Below, one piece after another: positions 1 to 7,489 of a stretch of 21,844 nt of DNA. Position numbers and translations under genes: made by a program. The stretch's first letter is position 1, and the number at the start of each line of letters is the position of its first letter. This stretch comes from Armatimonadota bacterium (GTDB taxonomy: Bacteria; Sysuimicrobiota; Sysuimicrobiia; Sysuimicrobiales; Kaftiobacteriaceae). Where the stretch lies: the NCBI GenBank assembly GCA_020028535.1, contig JAIBHM010000022.1, forward strand, positions 1 to 21,844, read 5' to 3'. A model generated the notes under the pieces. It did no database searches. It worked only from the letters and a program-made list of their open reading frames with translations, and had not been told where the DNA came from.

Positions 1-584
1 AGATCCACCTGCAGCGTGCGCAGGTCGCGGTTGTTGATGCCGATCATGTCGGCGCCGGAATCCAGCGCCAGCGCCACCTCGTCCGGCGTATGCACCTCGA
101 CCAGCGGCGCGAGGCCGCGATGTCCTGCCTGCCGCAGATATGAGCGCAGCGAACCCTCGAGCAATGACGCGATCAGCAGCACCGCCGCCGCCCCGGCCGC
201 GCGGGCTTCATCGATCTGGTAGGGGTCGATGACAAATTCCTTGCACAACACCGGCAGCCGGACCGCCCGGGCCACGGATGCCAGCGACTCCCACGAACCG
301 TGAAAGTACTTTGCATCTGTCAGCACCGACAGCGCTGCGGCCCCGCCTGCCTCGTAGGCGCGGGCCACGCTGACCGCGTCGAACCCGCCTCGAATGGTGC
401 CTGCCGACGGGGAAGCGCCCTTGATCTCTGCGATGATCGAGAGGCCCGGTCTTCGAAGTGCCGCTCGAAAATCCGGCGGTTCCGGCGCATGCTCGGCTGC
501 GGCGGCGACATCGCCCGCCGCACGTCTCCTCAGGCGCTGCGCGAGTTCCGCTTTCTTGTGCGCGACGATCTCGTCCAGGATCAC
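1..584 (-). CDS. trpC: Indole-3-glycerol phosphate synthase, 3' end cut off by the window
   Basis: Makes indole-3-glycerol phosphate from CdRP, the fourth step of the Trp branch, in the cytosol. Translating the minus strand from a GTG at 584 gives 194 residues that begin MILDEIVAHKKAEL, the usual TrpC N terminus. The substrate-binding segment EIKGASPSAG lies near residue 53, KEFVIDPYQI lies in the middle, and INNRDLRTLQVD is at the window edge. The family is usually about 260 residues, so roughly the last quarter is missing. The GTG start overlaps the trpD stop by four bases (GTGA), which implies translational coupling. It is the last visible gene of the T-box-controlled aroF operon; trpF, trpB and trpA may follow outside the window. 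Confidence 0.95.
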   Translation of the reverse strand, partial: MILDEIVAHKKAELAQRLRRRAAGDVAAAAEHAPEPPDFRAALRRPGLSIIAEIKGASPSAGTIRGGFDAVSVARAYEAGGAAALSVLTDAKYFHGSWESLASVARAVRLPVLCKEFVIDPYQIDEARAAGAAAVLLIASLLEGSLRSYLRQAGHRGLAPLVEVHTPDEVALALDSGADMIGINNRDLRTLQVD

Positions 585-1603
585 GAGACCGCTGCGCGGG
601 TATGGGCCCGCAGAGCTTCGAGTTTCTCGTACGCCGCTCCTGAGGCGATCGCCCGGCGCCCCAGCTCCACGCCTCCCCGCCAGTCATCCGCGATTCCCGC
701 GGCCACCAGCGTCGCGGCCGCGTTCGCCAGGACGATCTCCTGCCGGGGTCCGGCCTCGCCGCGCAGCACGGCCGTGGTGATCGCCGCGTTTTCGTCCGGT
801 TTGCCCCCTGATATCTGCTCCGGATCAGTCGTGCGCAACCCCAGATCATCGGGGGTGATGGTGTAGGTTCGCACCGATCCATTGCGCAGTTCCGACACCT
901 GTGTCGGGCCCACCGTAGAGACCTCGTCGATCCCGTCCAGGCCGTGCACGACGAAGGCGCGCCGCGCGCCCATCTCGCCCAACACGCGCGCCATGATCTC
1001 CGTCAAATCCGGATCGTAGGCGCCGACGACCAGGTAGTTGGCGTTCGCAGGGTTCGTCAGCGGCCCCAGAATGTTGAAGACCGTCCGGATACCGATTTCT
1101 TTCCGCGGTCCCACCGCATGCTTCATGGCGGCGTGGTAAATCGGCGCAAACAGGAAGCCGATGCCGATGTCCTCGATCGAGCGCCGGACGACTTCTGGCG
1201 GGACCTGGATCTGCACACCCAACGCCTCGAGCACGTCGGCCGCTCCCGACAGCCGTGAGACTGCCCGGTTCCCGTGCTTGGCGACGTAGCCGCCGGAGGC
1301 GGCCACGACGAAGGCCGTTGTGGTCGAGATGTTGAAGGTGCTCAGCCGATCGCCCCCGGTCCCCACCACGTCGATCAGGACCTCCGCATTGGGGGTGATG
1401 CGCTGGGCGCGTTCCCGCATGGCGCGCGCGAACCCGGCGATTTCGTCAACCGTCTCGCCCTTCATCCGCAGCGCCGTGATGAGCGCGGCGATCTGCGCCG
1501 GCGTCGCCTGGCCGTCCATGACCTGGCCCATGGCCGCCCATGCTTCGGCTTCGCTGAGATCCTGGCGGCCGACGAGCTTCTTGATGGCGTCCTTGATCTC
1601 CAT
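581..1603 (-). CDS. trpD: Anthranilate phosphoribosyltransferase
   Basis: Transfers phosphoribosyl from PRPP to anthranilate, second step of the Trp branch. The 340-residue product has the family's normal length. GTGGD (residues 81-85) is the PRPP diphosphate-binding loop, KHGNRAVS (109-116) binds substrate, and GIRTVFNILGPLTNPA (about 171-186) is the family signature. The reading frame stays open further upstream, but the ATG at 1603 is chosen because AAGGAG sits seven bases before it and the protein then begins MEIKDAIKKL, as TrpD does. The gap to the trpG stop is 13 bases. TrpD is separate here and not fused to TrpG as in enterobacteria. Confidence 0.97.
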   Translation of the reverse strand: MEIKDAIKKLVGRQDLSEAEAWAAMGQVMDGQATPAQIAALITALRMKGETVDEIAGFARAMRERAQRITPNAEVLIDVVGTGGDRLSTFNISTTTAFVVAASGGYVAKHGNRAVSRLSGAADVLEALGVQIQVPPEVVRRSIEDIGIGFLFAPIYHAAMKHAVGPRKEIGIRTVFNILGPLTNPANANYLVVGAYDPDLTEIMARVLGEMGARRAFVVHGLDGIDEVSTVGPTQVSELRNGSVRTYTITPDDLGLRTTDPEQISGGKPDENAAITTAVLRGEAGPRQEIVLANAAATLVAAGIADDWRGGVELGRRAIASGAAYEKLEALRAHTRAAVS

Positions 1604-1616
1604 CGCCGTCTCCTTG

Positions 1617-2198
1617 TCAGCCGACCGCCACTCGCGCGAGTCGAAGAAAGTTCCGGAGCAACTGCTTCCCCGGCGCCGTGAGGACCGATTCGGGATGGAA
1701 CTGCACGCCCTCGATCGCTGCCTGACGGTGGCGAACGCCCATGATTGTTCCGTCCGCAAGCTCGGCCGACACTTCGAGCACCTCGGGGAGCGTCTCACGG
1801 TCGATGATCAGGGAGTGGTACCGCGTGCCGGTGATCGGATTCGGCAGCCCTTCGAAGATCGTGCGCCCGTCGTGGCGGATCTCGGAAACCTTTCCATGCA
1901 CCGGCTGCCGGGCGCGGATGATCCGGCCACCGAAGGCGGCGCCAATGCACTGATGGCCGAGGCAGACCCCGAGGATAGGGATGCTCCCGGCGATCTCGGC
2001 GATGACGGGCATTGAGACCCCCGCCTCCTTCGGGGTACATGGGCCGGGCGAAATTACCACGGCCTGTGGCCGCAGGCGGGCAATGTCGCCCGCCTGCAAC
2101 TCGTCATTTCGGAAGACGCGGATATCGTCGGTCATCTCGCCGAGGTACTGGACGAGGTTATACGTGAAGGAGTCGTAATTATCGATGACCAGAATCAT
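1617..2198 (-). CDS. trpG: Anthranilate synthase component II (glutamine amidotransferase)
   Basis: Class I glutamine amidotransferase subunit that supplies ammonia to TrpE. The 193-residue product starts MILVIDNYDSFTYNLVQYLG. The nucleophile is Cys79 in GVCLGHQ, and the rest of the triad is His168 and Glu170 in VQFHPES. The oxyanion region is PGPCTP (51-56). Its ATG overlaps the trpE stop in a four-base ATGA junction, fitting equimolar synthesis of the two subunits. TrpG and PabA cannot be separated by motif alone, and in many Gram-positives one protein serves both roles. The position between trpE and trpD favours TrpG, and it may also supply a PabB encoded elsewhere. Confidence 0.95.
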   Translation of the reverse strand: MILVIDNYDSFTYNLVQYLGEMTDDIRVFRNDELQAGDIARLRPQAVVISPGPCTPKEAGVSMPVIAEIAGSIPILGVCLGHQCIGAAFGGRIIRARQPVHGKVSEIRHDGRTIFEGLPNPITGTRYHSLIIDRETLPEVLEVSAELADGTIMGVRHRQAAIEGVQFHPESVLTAPGKQLLRNFLRLARVAVG

Positions 2199-3700
2199 GG
2201 ATCCCTGCGGCCCTTCGGGCCTCGCGATGACATCCCGACGCGCTCGATCGCCCGCACCAGCGCCTTCGCCTTGTTCACGGTTTCCACGTACTCGCGTTCG
2301 GGCACCGAATCGGCCACGATGCCCGCGCCCGCCTGAATATACGCGCGGTCGCCGGTCATGACGATGGTCCGGATCGTAATGGCCGTATCCATGTTGCCCG
2401 AGAACCCCAGGTACCCGACCGCGCCCGCGTACGGGCCGCGGCCGATCGGTTCCAACTCATCGATGATCTCCATCGCCCGCACCTTCGGCGCTCCGGTCAC
2501 CGTGCCGGCCGGAAAGCAGGCGCGCAGCACGTCGACCGCATCGAGCCCCTCCCGCAGGCGGCCCTGCACGTCGGAGACGATATGCATGACGTGCGAAAAA
2601 CGTTCCACGGCCATCAGGTCGGTCACGCGCACGGTGCCGTACTCGCAGACCCGTCCGAGGTCGTTGCGGCCGAGGTCCACGAGCATCACGTGCTCCGCGC
2701 GCTCCTTTTCATCGGCCAGCAGCTGAGCCTCCATCGTGAGGTCGTCGCTCTCGGTCGCCCCACGCGGCCGCGTCCCGGCGAGCGGGCGCGTCTCCACCAC
2801 GCCGTCCTCCAGACGGACGAGCAGTTCCGGCGACGAGCCGATGATCTTCACCGCGTCGAAATCCAGGAAGAACATGTACGGCGACGGGTTTACCGTGCGT
2901 AGCGCGCGGTAGATGTCGAGACCGTCGACCGCCTGCAGCCCCATCGAAAACCGCCGCGACAAGACGACCTGGAAGATGTCGCCGGCTTTGATGTACTCTT
3001 TGGCGCGATCCACCGCCTCGAGAAATCCCGCCACGGGCATGTCCGTGTCCATGATCGGCTCCACCCGCCCCGCGCCGTTCGGGGGCAGGAGCGGCGAGCG
3101 CAGCCGCTCGTACAGGCGCTCCACTTTCTCGACGGCCTGCCGGTACGCCGCACCGCCGTCGTCATCCACCAGGGCGTTGGCGACGATCTTCATCGTGTGG
3201 CGAACGTGGTCGAAGATGACGACGGTGTCCGCGACGACAAGGTAACAGGTGGGCAGACCGAGATCGTCGCGCGGCCGGTCCGGCAGGTCTTCCCACGAAC
3301 GCACCAGATCGTAGCCGAAGTACCCAACCGCGCCGCCGGAGAAGCGGGGCAGCGCCGGATCGGCGACGAGCCGGTGCCGGCCCAGAATCTCCCGTGCCAC
3401 CTGGAGCACGTCCCCGGTTCTGGTCTCCACCTGGTCGCCCTGGCGGATCTGTATCTGGTTGCCGCGCGCCGTGATGATCATCATCGGCCCGCTGCCGATG
3501 AATGAGTACCGCCCGATGCGCTCCCCGCCCTCGACACTCTCGAGCAGGAACGCGTTCCCCTGGTCCCGCAGCTTGAGGAATACGGAGATCGGTGTCTCCA
3601 GATCCGCCGGCAGCTCGCAGGACACCGGCACGAGATTGCCGGAGCGCGTGCGGCTCAGGAACTCCGTCTTGCTGGGGGCGACATCCAGCACCCAGGCCAT
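2195..3700 (-). CDS. trpE: Anthranilate synthase component I
   Basis: Converts chorismate plus ammonia to anthranilate, the committed step to tryptophan. The 501-residue length is normal. The N-terminal domain carries LLESVE at 52-57, the element that binds Trp for feedback inhibition in characterised TrpE proteins, so allosteric control looks intact. The catalytic domain has AGDIFQVVLSRRF (239-251), SSPELLVRLE, ETRPLAGTRPRG (303-314), LGRNDLGRV and GTVTGAPKVRAMEIIDELEP (399-418). The ATG at 3700 overlaps the tyrA stop by one base (TAATG), with GAGGAGGG upstream as ribosome binding site. The Trp feedback motif and the operon context favour TrpE over PabB. Confidence 0.97.
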   Translation of the reverse strand: MAWVLDVAPSKTEFLSRTRSGNLVPVSCELPADLETPISVFLKLRDQGNAFLLESVEGGERIGRYSFIGSGPMMIITARGNQIQIRQGDQVETRTGDVLQVAREILGRHRLVADPALPRFSGGAVGYFGYDLVRSWEDLPDRPRDDLGLPTCYLVVADTVVIFDHVRHTMKIVANALVDDDGGAAYRQAVEKVERLYERLRSPLLPPNGAGRVEPIMDTDMPVAGFLEAVDRAKEYIKAGDIFQVVLSRRFSMGLQAVDGLDIYRALRTVNPSPYMFFLDFDAVKIIGSSPELLVRLEDGVVETRPLAGTRPRGATESDDLTMEAQLLADEKERAEHVMLVDLGRNDLGRVCEYGTVRVTDLMAVERFSHVMHIVSDVQGRLREGLDAVDVLRACFPAGTVTGAPKVRAMEIIDELEPIGRGPYAGAVGYLGFSGNMDTAITIRTIVMTGDRAYIQAGAGIVADSVPEREYVETVNKAKALVRAIERVGMSSRGPKGRRDP

Positions 3701-4533
3701 TACTCGCCCTCCTCTACGCGGCGGTGCGCACGCTCCAGCATCCCCTTGAGGTCGGCGCCCGCGTCGAGGGCACGATCAAGGCGATCGAGTTCCGTCCGCA
3801 GGCTCCCAATCGCGCGCCGGATCGCCGCGGCGTTACCCGCGCAGATCTGCGTCCAGAGCTCCACCGGGCTCGCCGCGAGGCGAGCCAGACCGCCGAATCC
3901 CGGGCCCCGCAACTGCAGCGCCTCTTCCGCGGCCGCATTCACCGCGGCGATGGCCAGCAGATAGGGGACATGGCTGACCTGAGCGACCAGCTCATCGTGC
4001 TGCTGCGCGCTCAACACAACGGGGTTCATCCCCATGCCCTTGGCCAGCGCGGAGACCATCTCCACGGCTTCCGCGTCGCTCACCGCGGTTGGCGTGACGA
4101 TGAACGGCCGTCCCACAAGCAGTCCCGCGTCGGCCGCCTGCGGTCCGGAGCGTTCCGATCCCGCCATGGGGTGACCGCCCACGTAGCGTACGAGCCGGGG
4201 CAGACGTTGTTCCAAGTCGCTGACAATTCCGGCCTTGGTGCTGGCCACGTCTGTGAGGATGCTGCCGGGGCGGAGGGCCTCGGCCGCCTTCAAGGCCGCG
4301 CCCACCACCGCATCAGGCGGGACCGCGATGACCACGAGGTCCGCTTCACGCAAGGCGTCAAATGAGGTGCCCCCCTTGTCGAGGGCGCCGCGGGTCCTCG
4401 CGGCTTCCACCGCGGTCTCATCCACGTCCACGCCCACGACGCGCGCCGCAACGCGCCGCTGCCTGATCGCCAGGCCGATCGAGGTGCCGATGAGCCCGGT
4501 CCCGACAATGCCGACGGTTCGTGTCCCGAGCAT
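3700..4533 (-). CDS. tyrA: Prephenate dehydrogenase
   Basis: Oxidatively decarboxylates prephenate to 4-hydroxyphenylpyruvate, the Tyr branch. The 277-residue protein opens with a Rossmann fold: GTGLIG (11-16) and, after the second strand, GVDVDE, where the acidic residue favours NAD over NADP. GGHPMAGSERSG holds the conserved catalytic-region His. A C-terminal helical dehydrogenase domain follows, with SHVPYLLA and the ELW segment. There is no C-terminal ACT domain, so feedback by Tyr through such a domain is absent. The open frame extends upstream into aroF, but the ATG at 4533 gives the normal Rossmann start, has GAGG just before it, and lies two bases after the aroF stop. It is a Tyr gene inside a leader-controlled Trp operon. 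Confidence 0.94.
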   Translation of the reverse strand: MLGTRTVGIVGTGLIGTSIGLAIRQRRVAARVVGVDVDETAVEAARTRGALDKGGTSFDALREADLVVIAVPPDAVVGAALKAAEALRPGSILTDVASTKAGIVSDLEQRLPRLVRYVGGHPMAGSERSGPQAADAGLLVGRPFIVTPTAVSDAEAVEMVSALAKGMGMNPVVLSAQQHDELVAQVSHVPYLLAIAAVNAAAEEALQLRGPGFGGLARLAASPVELWTQICAGNAAAIRRAIGSLRTELDRLDRALDAGADLKGMLERAHRRVEEGE

Positions 4534-4535
4534 GA

Positions 4536-5576
4536 CTACCTCAACGCCGCCGGCGCCTGCACGCGCCGGCCGAGCGCGGCCGCGAGCGGGATCAGCTCGG
4601 CCATCAGCCGGCTGAACGAGTCCGGCGTCAGTTGCTGGGGCCCGTCGCTGAGCGCCTTCTCCGGCTCCGGGTGGACCTCGACGATCAGCCCGTCGCTCCC
4701 GGCGGCAACCGCGGCTTTCGCGAGCGGCGGGACGTACTTCCACTTGCCGCTCGCCTGGCTCGGATCGACGATGACCGGCAGGTGTGTGAGTTGTTTGAGC
4801 ACGGGGACGGCAGAGAGATCGAGCAAGTATCGCGTGTAATTGTCGAAGCCGCGGATGCCGCGCTCGCAGAGGACGATGTCGTAATTGCCCTCGCTCATGA
4901 CGTACTCGGCAGCCAGGAGCAGCTCTTGGATCGTCGCGCTGGGCCCGCGTTTGAGGAGCACAGGGCACTTCACGCGGCCGGCCTCGCGCAGCAGGGTGTA
5001 GTTCTGCATGTTGCGCGCGCCGATCTGGATCATGTCCGCGTATTTGACGACGAGCATGAGCTGTGCGGCGTCCATCGCCTCGGTCACGACCGGCAGGCCC
5101 GTCGCCGCCCGCGCTTCGGCCAGGTAGCGCAGGCCCTCTTCCTCCAGACCCTGGAAGCTGTACGGCGAGGTCCGCGGTTTGAAGGCCCCACCGCGCAGCA
5201 TCACGGCGCCGGCGGCTTTCACCCCGCGCGCCGTCTGCAGGATCTGGTCCCGGCTCTCCACCGAGCAGGGACCTGCCATCACCACGACAGAGCCGTCGCC
5301 GATCCGCACCCCACCGACGTCGACGATCGTGTCGTGCGGCCGAAACTCACGGCCGACGAGCTTGAACGGCTGGAGGATCAGGACGACCCTTTCCACTCCC
5401 CCCGACGCCTCGAGGGACTGGCGGAGCAGCTCCTTCGTGTGGCTGTCGCCCACCACGCCGATGATAGTGCGCTCCACACCGGCGGAGATGTGGCTGCTCA
5501 GCCCTGCGTCCTGGATCTTTCTCACGATTTCGTTGATCTGCTCGCGCGTCGCGCGCGGCTCCATGACGACGATCAT
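4536..5576 (-). CDS. aroF: 3-deoxy-7-phosphoheptulonate synthase, type I beta
   Basis: DAHP synthase condenses PEP and erythrose-4-phosphate, the entry step of the shikimate pathway. The product is 346 residues. Residues 1-75 look like the ferredoxin-like regulatory domain of the Thermotoga/Bacillus I-beta group, which in Thermotoga maritima mediates Tyr/Phe inhibition. The barrel follows with AGPCSVES (101-108, metal ligand Cys104), RGGAFKPRTSPYSFQG, LLKRGPSATIQE, CERGIRGF, DPSQASGK and His302 in VEVHPEPEKAL. The ATG at 5576 is preferred to longer forms because GGAGG lies six bases upstream and everything further 5' belongs to the T-box leader. First gene of the aroF-tyrA-trpEGDC operon. Confidence 0.96.
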   Translation of the reverse strand: MIVVMEPRATREQINEIVRKIQDAGLSSHISAGVERTIIGVVGDSHTKELLRQSLEASGGVERVVLILQPFKLVGREFRPHDTIVDVGGVRIGDGSVVVMAGPCSVESRDQILQTARGVKAAGAVMLRGGAFKPRTSPYSFQGLEEEGLRYLAEARAATGLPVVTEAMDAAQLMLVVKYADMIQIGARNMQNYTLLREAGRVKCPVLLKRGPSATIQELLLAAEYVMSEGNYDIVLCERGIRGFDNYTRYLLDLSAVPVLKQLTHLPVIVDPSQASGKWKYVPPLAKAAVAAGSDGLIVEVHPEPEKALSDGPQQLTPDSFSRLMAELIPLAAALGRRVQAPAALR

Positions 5577-5889
5577 CGTGCACCTCCAAACACAAAACCC
5601 CTCACCCCATTGTAGGGGCGAGAGGTCCATGAGCGCTCCCGCGGTGCCACCCGGCTTCCGGACCTGATGAATGCGTCCGGCGCTTTGACAAGACCGAGCT
5701 CGCTCGATCCTGCTCTCCTAAGGTTACGGAGGAGATCTCCGGCGCAGCCTACCTGTCAGGTTCGGTGCGCGCCTCCCGGGTCCATTCGCCGCTCTGTAAC
5801 TGCCGCGTTCTCACCGGCAGCGGCTCTCTCCGAAGTCCTCGGAGCGGGTACTCCTCCCGATCATCGGCCGATCTATGCTTTTTGGAAGT
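5577..5889 (-). promoter_or_regulatory. Tryptophan-specific T-box riboswitch leader of the aroF-trp operon
   Basis: The leader senses uncharged tRNA-Trp and prevents termination. Elements in 5' to 3' order on the minus strand are as follows. The specifier loop has AGUA on one side and GAAUGGA on the other, so the specifier codon is UGG (5784-5782), followed by the expected purine. The helix above it is CCGCUC/GAGCGG, and AGAGAG (5829-5824) matches the conserved stem I bulge. A TCTCCT/AGGAGA hairpin follows. ACCGA/UCGGU interleaved with UGACA/UGUCA fits the stem IIA/B pseudoknot. Stem III is CCGGAC/GTCCGG (5680-5658). The T-box core GGGTGGCACCGCG is at 5652-5640, and the terminator is at 5625-5588. 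UGGC pairs with an acceptor end GCCA, that is discriminator G73, as tRNA-Trp has. The start near 5889 is inferred from the -10 box. Confidence 0.93.
5588..5625 (-). terminator. Intrinsic terminator of the T-box leader
   Basis: On the minus strand CCTCTCGCCCC (5625-5615) pairs along its full 11 positions, including two G-U pairs, with GGGGTGAGGGG (5608-5598) around a six-base loop. TTTTGTGTTT follows directly. The stem ends shortly before the aroF ribosome binding site. The 5' arm CUCUCGCCCC could instead pair with GGGUGG...GGGAG of the T-box core to form the antiterminator, so the two structures should exclude each other. Pairing was done by eye, not by a folding program. Confidence 0.9.
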
Positions 5890-5895
5890 ACGGAG

Positions 5896-5904
5896 ATTAT
5901 AGCA
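5896..5904 (-). promoter_or_regulatory. Extended -10 promoter of the aroF-trp operon
   Basis: The minus strand reads TGCTATAAT, a perfect TATAAT with the TG extension one base upstream. This class of sigma-70-type promoter can work without a good -35 box. A TTGACT lies only seven bases upstream of TATAAT, too close to be its -35. The expected start is around 5889, which gives a leader long enough for the complete T-box. Confidence 0.8.
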
Positions 5905-6051
5905 CAGAAGTCAAGGAAGGCGTGTCGGCTCCCGGTGATAGGGCTGTCAACGCGGCGCCGTAGGCTCAGGCCCATGACCAGCACATGGGACGCGGCCGCA
6001 AACTTGGTCGCGCTACCCGCTCCGGGCAATCTGACCAGAATGATCGGCACG

Positions 6052-6246
6052 TCAGTCTTCGCGTGGACCGGCGATGTCCTGGACGCGGTCGAGCGCTGAT
6101 TTCGCGGCTGTGACTTCATCCGGACCAGGATGGTGAGGTGAGTATCTGACGCGCGTGTATGCGTCTGTCAGCGCCGAGATATCGGCGGCGCCGTCGGGGA
6201 GTGCGGACGTCAGTCTCGGCTGGTACTCCAAGGGCGTCTCATAGGT
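6052..6246 (-). pseudogene. Detached C-terminal half of the DUF4129 domain (frameshifted from the gene upstream)
   Basis: From TAT at 6243-6241 the frame reads YETPLEYQPRLTSALPDG, then DISALTDAYTRVRYSP, and stops at 6052. That is the second half of a DUF4129 domain, whose usual pattern is TPxEYxxRL, then LTxxYxxARY. The first half, IRAIYRELLRLGTRRG, is in a different frame of the preceding gene and stops at 6239. Dropping one G from the G4 run at 6250-6247 joins the frames into a protein of about 478 residues. There is no start codon or ribosome binding site of its own that makes sense. Either the gene is genuinely broken or the run was misread. Confidence 0.75.
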
Positions 6247-7489
6247 CCCCACGCCGAGTCCCCAAACGCAGAAGTTCCCGGTAGATGGCCCGAATGGCGG
6301 ACGTTTCGAAGAGGTCGGCCTCCGCGGGCGACGCCTGCAACCTCGCCCACAGCGAGCGCCAGGCGTTGCGCAATCCCGCCAGCAGCGACTGCGGGTCCCA
6401 CACCGACTCGCGCTCATCATCGCCCGCTTTGCGCGCCTTCCGCCGGGCGCGCACCACGGCGATCGCCACCAGGATGATGAGCAGGGCAACAACCAACAGC
6501 ACGATCCCCCATCGCGCGCTGCTGACGACCGTCGGCGGCAGATCTCGCAGGAGGGCGGAGAGGGGTTGCTCCAACCTCTCCGGGGGCTGGACACCCCGTA
6601 TCCTCCACGGCAGGCGAGAGATGACAAATACAATCGCCTTGGCGATGACCAGCGCTACGGCGAACACGGCTAGGAAGATCACCTCGACCACCGGCTCCAG
6701 CGGTCGGAGCACCTGCAACATTACCGGGCGGAACTGGATGTTGAGCAAGCCGGACATGAATGCCGCGCCCGAGAGGATCAGCCCGACGACGGCGACGAGC
6801 AGCAGCAGCCAGTGGCGGTTCGCGGCCAGGGCCTGCGTCTCGTCGGCCTGGCTTTCTTCCCAGATCGTGAGCAGGCGGGTCACCGCGAGCATGACGAGGC
6901 TGAGGGAGAAGAAACCCAGCAGATACGTAGGCGCGGATTGCGCCGCGGTAAAGCCGCGTGAGTCACCGTAGACTACGAAGAGAATGACGAAGGCGATGGT
7001 CCACCCTACGCCGCGGCGGAACGCCCGGTCGACCTCGAAGTGAGTAAATTCGCGCTCTCCGAGCACCACACCGCGCCACCAGAGCAGGGTGGCGGTGAGT
7101 GCGCCCATCGTGGACGGCAGGATGACAGGGAGCGCGTCATGGGCCGAGCGCATCAGCGCGACGATCCAGCGCAGATCGTAGGCGGCTGCCTCCGGATAGT
7201 ACGTCAGCTTCACGGCGCACAGCCCCGCGATGATCCCGGCGGCGACGACGGCGACGCGTGCCCGGATGAGCGGCCAGGGCTGCGAAAGCGCAACGCGCAC
7301 AACGGTATATCCGAGGGCGAGCAGGCCGAACGCGGCGATTGGGGGCAGCAGCGGGGCGGCCGGGGGCCCGTAGAACGCCCCGGTCAGCAGCAGCATCCAC
7401 GGATACACCCAGCAGAATTCGATCGCGATCGTTGAGAGCGGCAGCGCCTTCCGGAGAACCCCAAATCCTCCGCGCCACTCGGTGCTCAC
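6239..7489 (-). CDS. Polytopic membrane protein with (interrupted) C-terminal DUF4129 domain
   Basis: As read, this is 416 residues from a GTG at 7489 that overlaps the DUF58 stop by four bases (GTGA), preceded by GAGGGT. About nine hydrophobic segments span the membrane from residue 18 to about 345; the last is WGIVLLVVALLIILVAIAVV, followed by a basic stretch. The cytosolic tail ends IRAIYRELLRLGTRRG, the start of a DUF4129 domain, and then frame is lost at the G4 run 6250-6247. DUF4129 proteins commonly accompany MoxR, DUF58 and transglutaminase-like genes, with proposed roles at the cell surface. No transglutaminase domain is present here. Exact function is unknown. A longer start at 7534 would overlap DUF58 by 49 bases and adds no recognisable sequence. 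Confidence 0.78.
   Translation of the reverse strand: MSTEWRGGFGVLRKALPLSTIAIEFCWVYPWMLLLTGAFYGPPAAPLLPPIAAFGLLALGYTVVRVALSQPWPLIRARVAVVAAGIIAGLCAVKLTYYPEAAAYDLRWIVALMRSAHDALPVILPSTMGALTATLLWWRGVVLGEREFTHFEVDRAFRRGVGWTIAFVILFVVYGDSRGFTAAQSAPTYLLGFFSLSLVMLAVTRLLTIWEESQADETQALAANRHWLLLLVAVVGLILSGAAFMSGLLNIQFRPVMLQVLRPLEPVVEVIFLAVFAVALVIAKAIVFVISRLPWRIRGVQPPERLEQPLSALLRDLPPTVVSSARWGIVLLVVALLIILVAIAVVRARRKARKAGDDERESVWDPQSLLAGLRNAWRSLWARLQASPAEADLFETSAIRAIYRELLRLGTRRGDL

Noticed and set aside
4632..5615. Plus-strand open frame of 327 codons
   Set aside because: It is antisense to aroF and part of the T-box leader; no domain recognisable.
5905..5920. TTGACT as the -35 box of the aroF promoter
   Set aside because: It lies seven bases from TATAAT; a sigma-70-type promoter needs about 17. 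The TG extension explains the promoter better.
5942..5953. TTGACA on the minus strand upstream of the aroF promoter
   Set aside because: No -10 box at the right distance; TATAAT is over 40 bases downstream.
5811..6119. Minus-strand open frame of 102 codons between the DUF4129 gene and aroF
   Set aside because: It overlaps the DUF4129 tail, crosses the promoter and the T-box leader, and has no recognisable domain or ribosome binding site.
6235..6260. Programmed +1 frameshifting in the DUF4129 gene
   Set aside because: No known stimulatory element or slippery stop context is evident; sequencing error or mutation is simpler. Kept only as a possibility in the findings.
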